From Rhodothermales bacterium (GTDB lineage: Bacteria; Bacteroidota; Rhodothermia; Rhodothermales; VXPQ01), in NCBI GenBank assembly GCA_022821845.1, contig JAJECT010000032.1, positions 1 to 64,000 of the forward strand: a stretch of 64,000 nucleotides of DNA, given 5' to 3'. Position 1 is the stretch's first letter. The number at the start of each line of letters is the position of its first letter. The notes under the pieces were generated by a model. The model was not told the DNA's origin and made no database searches. It saw only the letters and a list, made by a program, of their open reading frames with translations. Shown here in pieces: positions 57,490 through 64,000 of this stretch. The position numbers and the translations under genes are program-made.

Positions 57490-60400
57490 TTAAAGGCCAT
57501 TAAGCAGCTCAGAAGTCAGAAACTCACGGGCCTTGTGACGATCAAGTTTGGTCGAGTAGTATTGGGTGCCATAGGTTAGCAGGCACCCATGACAAGCCCT
57601 GTCGCACTTCTTCACACAGCTCAGAACGGAAACCGAATCGCGCAACGAAGCGGCGACATGTTCGCGCAGCGCCGCCACATAGCCGTTGCCGCCCGCAGCC
57701 GCATCGTAGAGAAAAATCGATTGTTGAACCGTTTCGTCACGGGCTCTCCCCTCACGCACGGCAACGCCAACTTCTTCCTCCTCTATGCCAATGTAACGAC
57801 AGAAAGATCGGCGCAACGCGATGCTGATTGAAAGCGCCGTTCCCTCATCGGTCAAGCCCGCAAGTTGCAATTCGAAGATGTCGGTAGTCCGACTACCCCC
57901 CAGCGACAATTCGCGCTGAATGGCAAATCCGGTTCCATCGCACTGGCTACTGCCATCTGGATCCTTCCCGCCCCGGAGGCGTGGATGTCCATCTTTGAGT
58001 GCCTCTGGCAGGTTGGATTTTTTTGCCGAACCAACTTCGGACGCTGCACGACCACAGCGCAAACAAACAGCGTATCCATGGCCGTGTACGCCCCGACTGC
58101 CGTGAAACAGGTGCCCCTGATCAGTGTAGCGGAACCGCCCAATGCCTGAATCGACCAGTGAAGTCCATTCAAGCGTTGGACAGCTAATCCAAGGGGGTTC
58201 TACCGGAATGTAGGTTGGCGTAATGACATTGTTGTGCGGCGAATGGCGAATATCGACTGCGAATCCGGCAGGTTCCAAGTACTTTTCCGCCTTCACGGAG
58301 CCGTCGCAGTGCGGACATTGCTCAGGCGGTGAGTGATTATCGCCAGTAGCTCCGCATTCGCGACAGCGCCAAACGTGACGAAGTGACTGCACCTCATTTA
58401 CACTCTCCACGTCTGCAGGAATATGCCAATTGAGCGTTACGCCACCCGATTCATAGACCCGACCATCCATGACAATCTCCGCCCCCGGCGCGTACTCCCG
58501 AATAGCCATCTCAATTTGCCGCGACGGATAACCCAGCCGCTTGCCAAGCGCGTCGTCTCTGCCCTCGCGGTCTTTCTGTATTCGTTTCAAGTCGTTGATC
58601 GTCACCGGAATAAAGGTGACAATGCCCGTGGGAAATCCATAGCCGGGCAAGAATTGCCGATTTGCAAGTTCTCGTAACAGGTATTCTTTTTCTAACCGCT
58701 TTATCTGGTGTTCCACTGCGCGAACCGCCGGAGCTTTGGTTGCATCTGATTCATCCTCAAACTGTGCCGCATCCTTACGTAGAGCATCGACCTCGCGGCG
58801 CCATGCATCCATTGATTGCTCCATGGCCTCCGCGGTAGCATCAAGCAGATGAGAGACCTTACGAGCACACAGTGCAGTATCGCGGACCAAGCGATTCAAT
58901 CCCGTAATCAGTTCTTCGTTGCGCTCCGCTTTTGTGCGACACCACGCAATAAACTGCTCTCCAGGATTCGAACCAGACTCGTCGTCCTGAAAGAACAGTC
59001 CCGTCTTCAGGCGTCGGACATCTTGACCTTGCAAAAACGTGCCAAGGCACAAGGAATTGACATGTCTCTGCACAAGACGTGCGCTGTCAAACGCAATTCG
59101 GGGGGCGCTCATCTGCACGGTAAAGGGCCACAATGGACGGTTGAACACCTGCTCCCCATGAGGCGAACTCGGGCACAGCGTAACCGCAAAAGACACCCCC
59201 TCGCCCCGCCGTCCGGCCCGACCGGCGCGTTGCAGATAATTGGCGGAGCTTGGCGGCGCGTTATTCATGATCACCGCCGAGAGTCCGCCAATGTCAACGC
59301 CCATCTCCATCGTGGTCGAGCAACTGAGCACATTCAGTTTACCGTTCTTGAAACGCTTTTCAAGTTCGCGCAAACGTCCTCCGTCAAGTTGCGCAGAGTG
59401 TTCGGCGGCTTCAAAGTACGGCGCATTGGCGACGATGCGGTCGTTCAGATTGGTCCAGACTCCAAGTTTACGAGCCTCTTGTACCTTTGGATCGCTCTCC
59501 AGCCAATTTATAATCTCCTCGCGATCAGTCTCTTGCCCCGACGCGTCGCGCCAGTACGCCGAGGGAACACGGGGCGGAGTAAATTCCTGACACGGCTCCG
59601 CTACCCCCTTCGCCGGAAGGTAGGGCGAAAGGCCCTTCAGCGTTGCGTCAAGTACGCGTGCGGTATAGGGACAGACCGCGGCGAACGAAAGTTCACCCAG
59701 CACGGCAATCTCGTCGAGCTTGAGCAAATATCCATCTCCCACCGACTGAAACCAAGGAGACAATGCTTTCCAGGCGCACTGCAAAGCTTCGTTTATTTTG
59801 TCCGTACTGGACTTTGAATCATCGAGCCTGGCAGCTTCTCGCAAGAGCCTGGGCAAACGCGATGGCCTGCCACCCTGTCTGATCTCTGGCCACCGTCGTT
59901 GTCGAAATGTAAACGGGCCTTTGAAGCCGGGTCCTTGAACGTATCGCTTCCGAACAGGTATGCCCATCCATCGCAAATAAGCATCTTCCACCCGCACAGC
60001 GCTGACATCGCGCATGAAAAAATCGAGCACGAGTTTCAAAAATACGGTCCATTCCTCGACTGGAAGCGGCCAGCCGGGTGGAGGGTTCTTGCCTCCTAAG
60101 AAAGGATAACGTAGGGACACGAGTCCCATTGTCTCGGACGAGTTCATGCGCTTCGGTCGGCGGAAGAATTCCCGGTAGAGACAAAAATCGGCGAAGTCGT
60201 CCAGCGTGGCAGAAATGTAACTCGTTCGGCAGAAGCGCTTGTGCATCCGACAAAGGCTTGAATCGTCCTTGAGACGAGCGGCAGCGGCTTTCCACGACAG
60301 CGTTCCGAGCTCGCTCGCTGTACGGGCCCGAGAGAGTTCGGCTTCCTTCTGTTCCAAGATGGGACGCAGTGTCGAGGAGTTGATTTTTCGGAGATCTGCG

Positions 60401-62448
60401 ATCTGCTGCTCCAACTCGTCCAGATTGCTCGTACCCATGGCCTCCCTTTCGGCGGCCAGCGCGTGGTAGAGGATGCTCCGCACCCGATTGCGCTCCGCCT
60501 CCTGCTGAAGCCTCACCGCCAGACGCGCGGAGCCCTGCCGCGAGTCGCTGAAGCCCAAGAGTCTCCGGCCCTGGTTTGGCAGCCCGGCGGTACCGGGACG
60601 CATCGGTCGGGTGTGCTCCAGGGCTGTCGGCACAATGGTGGACAGCGCGAACGGCGCACCGATGCGCAACTCCCGGAAGAGTCGACGACGCTTGTTCTTC
60701 GCCCCGCATCGAACACAAATCGTTGAATCGTTACCGAGAGGAGCGAGACAAATCGGGGCCCCGTCTCCATTCTCACGAAGAGTACCATCTTGCTGAAGAC
60801 ACCACGTTTTTAGGTCTTCTACATTTGGGATTTTGTTACAAAGTAACCTGCGACATCCAGGCGATACGGATGCTTCGTCTTCGCTATCGCCATCATCATC
60901 CTCATCGGGATCAAATTCGAGCTGAAATTCGTCGATTTCCTCCGTTTCGATGTAGGGCAACAGCTTGTGTTCACCGGTGCCTTCCGAAAACTTCTCTTCG
61001 ACAGACAGATAGTCCTGCCCGCACTCCGTACAGGCCACCAGTTCGAATACAGGAAAATCGCAGTGTTCGCAATGGGTACGGCGGTGCGGGAATATGGCGC
61101 CAAAGCCCCAGCCGTCCCCAATGCTCCTGTCCCGACCGGAACAGACCGCATTGATGCATGCCCACAGGCCGCTCTGCGCCCGATGAAAGAGATGTATGCG
61201 CACCGGCAAAAAAGCCTCGCCGTTTCGGCGGGCGACCGAACCCTTTTCGACAAGTTCAATTATCTTCTTATCGTCATCAAGGCCAGACTTCTGCCGCAGT
61301 ACCTGAAGCGTGGCAGGCTTTTCAGCCAACTGATCACGAATCTTTCTTGCGCCTGGGTAATGGCAAAGCGCTTCGTATAGGTCCTCTGCTTGCAATCCTC
61401 CCAAAGTCTCCGGGCTCTGTGCCAGGTCCGCTGGTGGCAATGGTGGAATGTGCCGCTCACCGGTGACAACATGGACCCGATCCAATGGTGCTCCAGAGAC
61501 ATCCGCAAGGAAACGTTGCAAATCCTTTTGGGCTTCGTCGCCACCAATAGTGGCCGATGTGGCGATAAAGCGCACATCCCCCGGATCGACATTAAAGTGG
61601 TGTAGCACACGCCGGAGCAGCAAGGCCATTTCGGCGGCTTGGGAACCGATGTAGGTATGAGCCTCGTCCAGCACAATCCACCGGAGCTTGCCGCAAGATT
61701 GTTCGAGAATCGGTCTATCCTCAGTGCGAACAAGCATGTATTCCAGCATCGTCGAGTTGGTGACGAGTGCGGGAGCCGGATTTTCGCGGAGCGCCTTTCT
61801 TGAAATCTGTTCCGCACCCGCTCGCATCTGTTCATGGGCTGGCACCGTCTCTGGAGTTTCCCCGTTGTAAAGACAGAACCGAATATCGTCTCCAAAGCCA
61901 TTGCACCAGGCTCGAAGCCTGTCACGCTGACTATTGATAAGGGCATTCAGGGGATACAGAAATAGTGCACGAACGCCGGTCAAGGCACCGATTTTTTCGT
62001 GCTCGCGGGCCAAGTCTTCAAGGATCGGCACAAGGAAGCACTCCGTTTTTCCGGAACCGGTGCCGCTCGTGACCAATACCGAACGAGGCACATCGTCAAG
62101 CAGATGTTGCCAGCAATCGAGTTGATGTTGAAAGGGCTTTCTGGTTTGAGGAAATGCCTGCTCCTTGTATGGCCCCTTTGGCTTGGCCATCGCCGAGACC
62201 AGCTTTTGCCGAAGCAGGCCTCTTTGGACCAAACCACTCATGTTTACATCTGCAACTTTCCAGCCGAAAGTTGCTTCCAGCACAGGATCGGCTAATAAAG
62301 CGCCCGATTCGCCGGGATTCTGGGCATACAGATTTTCCAAATACTCTCGCAGCGCAAGAGAACGCAGACCCAGTTGGGATAGAATGGCGCGGCCGGAACG
62401 GGTCGAAATATCCCGGATGAGGTTCGAAATATTGACGGTTTCGGTCAT
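57490..62448 (-). CDS. Very large DEAD/DEAH-type helicase with zinc motifs and DUF1998-like C-terminus
   Basis: A 1652-residue superfamily 2 helicase. Motifs: Q-like FQHQLDCWQHLL (about 106-117), Walker A SGTGSGKT (128-135), DEAH (261-264, WIVLDEAHTYIGSQ), FIATSATIGG, and motif VI YLQRAGRAGRRGEG. Cys pairs suggest several zinc sites: CEHCDFP, CTECGQDY, CVRCGAKNK, WRCRECGATG with CPHCDG. The C-terminus (CVKKCDRACHGCLLTYGTQY) matches the four-Cys end of DUF1998. The core is split by a ~600-residue insertion between the two RecA domains. Large DUF1998 helicases occur in DISARM (DrmA) and Druantia (DruE) defence systems. Its ATG overlaps the stop of the upstream gene by 4 bases. Confidence 0.85.
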   Translation of the reverse strand: MTETVNISNLIRDISTRSGRAILSQLGLRSLALREYLENLYAQNPGESGALLADPVLEATFGWKVADVNMSGLVQRGLLRQKLVSAMAKPKGPYKEQAFPQTRKPFQHQLDCWQHLLDDVPRSVLVTSGTGSGKTECFLVPILEDLAREHEKIGALTGVRALFLYPLNALINSQRDRLRAWCNGFGDDIRFCLYNGETPETVPAHEQMRAGAEQISRKALRENPAPALVTNSTMLEYMLVRTEDRPILEQSCGKLRWIVLDEAHTYIGSQAAEMALLLRRVLHHFNVDPGDVRFIATSATIGGDEAQKDLQRFLADVSGAPLDRVHVVTGERHIPPLPPADLAQSPETLGGLQAEDLYEALCHYPGARKIRDQLAEKPATLQVLRQKSGLDDDKKIIELVEKGSVARRNGEAFLPVRIHLFHRAQSGLWACINAVCSGRDRSIGDGWGFGAIFPHRRTHCEHCDFPVFELVACTECGQDYLSVEEKFSEGTGEHKLLPYIETEEIDEFQLEFDPDEDDDGDSEDEASVSPGCRRLLCNKIPNVEDLKTWCLQQDGTLRENGDGAPICLAPLGNDSTICVRCGAKNKRRRLFRELRIGAPFALSTIVPTALEHTRPMRPGTAGLPNQGRRLLGFSDSRQGSARLAVRLQQEAERNRVRSILYHALAAEREAMGTSNLDELEQQIADLRKINSSTLRPILEQKEAELSRARTASELGTLSWKAAAARLKDDSSLCRMHKRFCRTSYISATLDDFADFCLYREFFRRPKRMNSSETMGLVSLRYPFLGGKNPPPGWPLPVEEWTVFLKLVLDFFMRDVSAVRVEDAYLRWMGIPVRKRYVQGPGFKGPFTFRQRRWPEIRQGGRPSRLPRLLREAARLDDSKSSTDKINEALQCAWKALSPWFQSVGDGYLLKLDEIAVLGELSFAAVCPYTARVLDATLKGLSPYLPAKGVAEPCQEFTPPRVPSAYWRDASGQETDREEIINWLESDPKVQEARKLGVWTNLNDRIVANAPYFEAAEHSAQLDGGRLRELEKRFKNGKLNVLSCSTTMEMGVDIGGLSAVIMNNAPPSSANYLQRAGRAGRRGEGVSFAVTLCPSSPHGEQVFNRPLWPFTVQMSAPRIAFDSARLVQRHVNSLCLGTFLQGQDVRRLKTGLFFQDDESGSNPGEQFIAWCRTKAERNEELITGLNRLVRDTALCARKVSHLLDATAEAMEQSMDAWRREVDALRKDAAQFEDESDATKAPAVRAVEHQIKRLEKEYLLRELANRQFLPGYGFPTGIVTFIPVTINDLKRIQKDREGRDDALGKRLGYPSRQIEMAIREYAPGAEIVMDGRVYESGGVTLNWHIPADVESVNEVQSLRHVWRCRECGATGDNHSPPEQCPHCDGSVKAEKYLEPAGFAVDIRHSPHNNVITPTYIPVEPPWISCPTLEWTSLVDSGIGRFRYTDQGHLFHGSRGVHGHGYAVCLRCGRAASEVGSAKKSNLPEALKDGHPRLRGGKDPDGSSQCDGTGFAIQRELSLGGSRTTDIFELQLAGLTDEGTALSISIALRRSFCRYIGIEEEEVGVAVREGRARDETVQQSIFLYDAAAGGNGYVAALREHVAASLRDSVSVLSCVKKCDRACHGCLLTYGTQYYSTKLDRHKAREFLTSELLNGL

Positions 62449-64000
62449 AGTTCACCTTTGTCTTGCATGATTGCAAATTGGAACCAGGCTGCCTCATACG
62501 CTAAATCAAACCACTCGGGGTCGTGGGCGCGTATACGCTTAACAAGAAATGTCGTGCGTTCGGTGGCTTTTGACTTGAAGCAACACCAGGCTGCGGCAAC
62601 GGGAGTGTCAAAAATGGGTTGGCGTTCTCGGGATTCCCCTTCTTGCTGCCAGACAGCGAGTTTGTTGAGCAACTCGCCCTGCTCAAGTTCATCCGCCCAC
62701 TCACTGCGCCCATTCCCTTTTGGCCAGTCGTTCAAGCTAAATCGCAGACGAAGTTGCTCTTGGGTTTTGTCGTTCCGGTTTTTCTGAGATTTCTCCATGA
62801 TCGAATCCGGGATTTGATGCCCCATCAACCGAAAGTCGATGTCACACTTCACGGTGTGCAGTTCCTGAATCTGACGAGTGCCCTCAGTTAAAATAGAACG
62901 AACATGTTCGCACGCTATCCGAACTGCCTGGTCATCATTTGCCATGTCGGTGAGCTGGCTATGGAGACGCTCGAATACCTGCTTGGCCTCGGTCCACCAT
63001 ATCTCACGCTTGATCAGAAACCAACTGAATGGAAGTTTGTCTTCCAATTTCCACAACAATTGTCGGGGTGCACTTTCGAGCTGGAACACACACCGAACTA
63101 GGAGATTCGGCTTTGACACTAGGACCTTCAGAAGATCGAGTTCGGTAGCGGGCAAACTTTCAGCACACAACAACGAATCAGTCAGAAAAGACCATTCTTC
63201 TTCATCCTGGTTCGTTTCTTCTGAATTCAACATAGCATCCATTGCCCTTGCAATGGCTCGTTTACGCAAATCTGGATCGTCTAAACTCATAGCCTCTCGT
63301 AAACAAGGAGCTTCTGCATCATTATTGCCGACAAAATCGGTTGACCTGCCGCCGATCACAATAGGTTGAACACGCATCTTATCGCCATGCCGCACCACTA
63401 TCATCCAAGGTTCCTTGAGGTCCAGATTTTGAGGTATTTCGACCATACCAATAGTACTATCCATAGAAACAGGATGAGCATCTGGACTAGCGAGAGATAA
63501 CAATTCAAAAGAAACATGTGCTTCGCCATTATCATCCAAAGCAGGCGATATGGAAATAGAAGCCTTGTTGGCATCATATTCCAATATCCCCTCGAAACGT
63601 TTGACTTCGGCGTACTCAGACTGATTTGGTTTGGGAATTGCTCTATCTGGAGACATAATTCTTAGTACAATCGTTGCCTCACCGGAAGATGATGCGGCCA
63701 GTAACTGTTCTATTATAGACCTTGCTTCAAAGAGAGGAAGTTCATATACCAATCCAGACTTCCGCAATGGGAACTGAAAATTGGCAATACGAAACAGACT
63801 ATTACCCAGATCTGATGTTTTTAATTCGCCATAGAGCCAAAATTGTTGAGTATCTTTCGGGGACAGCGCAATCGCCCGAACTCCATATAGGTCATCAATA
63901 GTAAATTTCTGATCCAAAGATTTGCCATCTCGCGAAAAATGTCCTCCATATCCGGGAAAAGGTGCTTTTACATGTAACTGGGCCCGATCCCGCCAATGCA
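62445..64000 (-). CDS. Unknown protein coupled to the DUF1998 helicase (5' end beyond the window)
   Basis: The frame is open from 62445 to the window edge (at least 517 codons). A TTG at 63917 could start it, but the residues upstream in frame (WRDRAQLHVKAPFPGYGGHF) read like protein, so the gene probably begins outside the window. No known domain is recognised. Visible segments: FWLYGELKTSDLGNSLFRIA, a beta-rich first half, and a helical second half with REIWWTEAKQVFERLHSQL and AAWCCFKSKATERTTFLVKR. Base composition is AT-richer than the housekeeping genes. Its stop overlaps the helicase start (ATGA). The order unknown-protein-then-helicase resembles Druantia type III (druH-druE), but homology is untested. 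Confidence 0.75.
   Translation of the reverse strand, partial: HWRDRAQLHVKAPFPGYGGHFSRDGKSLDQKFTIDDLYGVRAIALSPKDTQQFWLYGELKTSDLGNSLFRIANFQFPLRKSGLVYELPLFEARSIIEQLLAASSSGEATIVLRIMSPDRAIPKPNQSEYAEVKRFEGILEYDANKASISISPALDDNGEAHVSFELLSLASPDAHPVSMDSTIGMVEIPQNLDLKEPWMIVVRHGDKMRVQPIVIGGRSTDFVGNNDAEAPCLREAMSLDDPDLRKRAIARAMDAMLNSEETNQDEEEWSFLTDSLLCAESLPATELDLLKVLVSKPNLLVRCVFQLESAPRQLLWKLEDKLPFSWFLIKREIWWTEAKQVFERLHSQLTDMANDDQAVRIACEHVRSILTEGTRQIQELHTVKCDIDFRLMGHQIPDSIMEKSQKNRNDKTQEQLRLRFSLNDWPKGNGRSEWADELEQGELLNKLAVWQQEGESRERQPIFDTPVAAAWCCFKSKATERTTFLVKRIRAHDPEWFDLAYEAAWFQFAIMQDKGEL

Noticed and set aside
57490-62448. Assigning the large helicase firmly to DISARM
   Set aside because: No DrmB, methyltransferase or PLD-type gene is visible beside it, and the downstream neighbour is an unrelated isomerase-like gene on the other strand.

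Overview
The window looks like a high-GC member of the Bacteroidota/Rhodothermota (a Rhodothermales-type bacterium). This is an inference from gene content: a very long Calx-beta surface protein ending in a type IX secretion (Por) sorting domain, TonB-dependent receptors with carboxypeptidase-like N-terminal domains, a DUF4249 lipoprotein paired with a TonB receptor, a DUF5916 protein, a quinone-type PyrD and a two-subunit KorAB. No rRNA is present. One tRNA (Pro, anticodon CGG) is visible.

Layout. (1) 1-173: end of an IS5-like insertion sequence butting against ftsX. (2) 170-6923, minus strand: a tightly packed run mrdA-rodA-argS-pheA-ftsX (cell elongation, arginyl-tRNA synthesis, phenylalanine synthesis, division). 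(3) 7215-14523, plus: a metallopeptidase/beta-propeller/barrel protein, pyrD and an Oar-like TonB receptor. (4) 14681-22062: tRNA-Pro, a tandem repeat, a His/Cys-rich secreted protein and a CusCBA-type metal efflux operon. (5) 22147-22663: a BrnT/BrnA toxin-antitoxin pair. (6) 22732-28742, minus: a TonB receptor broken by one in-frame stop, its DUF4249 lipoprotein and a DUF5916 protein. (7) 29037-36366: ilvD and the giant Calx-beta protein, which carries a C10 tract just after its start codon. (8) 36367-42155: repeats, a RelB/YafQ pair, folA, a metallo-beta-lactamase-fold protein, an AT-rich DUF3800 gene, an AlbA_2-type remnant, thyA, more repeats and a small hypothetical gene. (9) 42392-45512: korAB. 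(10) 45519-51060: a Gfo/Idh/MocA oxidoreductase divergent from a TRAP transporter operon with two tandem binding proteins. (11) 51119-64000: a patch with the character of a defence island. It holds an HD phosphohydrolase plus YwgA-like pair, rarA, a HipA-like kinase plus HIRAN protein pair, an exported sugar isomerase-like protein, and a 1652-residue DUF1998-type helicase translationally coupled to an unknown protein that runs off the window.

For novelty the strongest candidates are the helicase/unknown-protein pair at the right edge, the HipA-like/HIRAN pair (a degraded inverted copy of its 3' end lies 5 kb away), the HD/YwgA pair, the possible phase-variable tract in the surface protein, and three families of short palindromic or tandem repeats, one of them found at three places in the window. 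All functional statements rest on recognition of motifs and gene order by eye; no searches were run.
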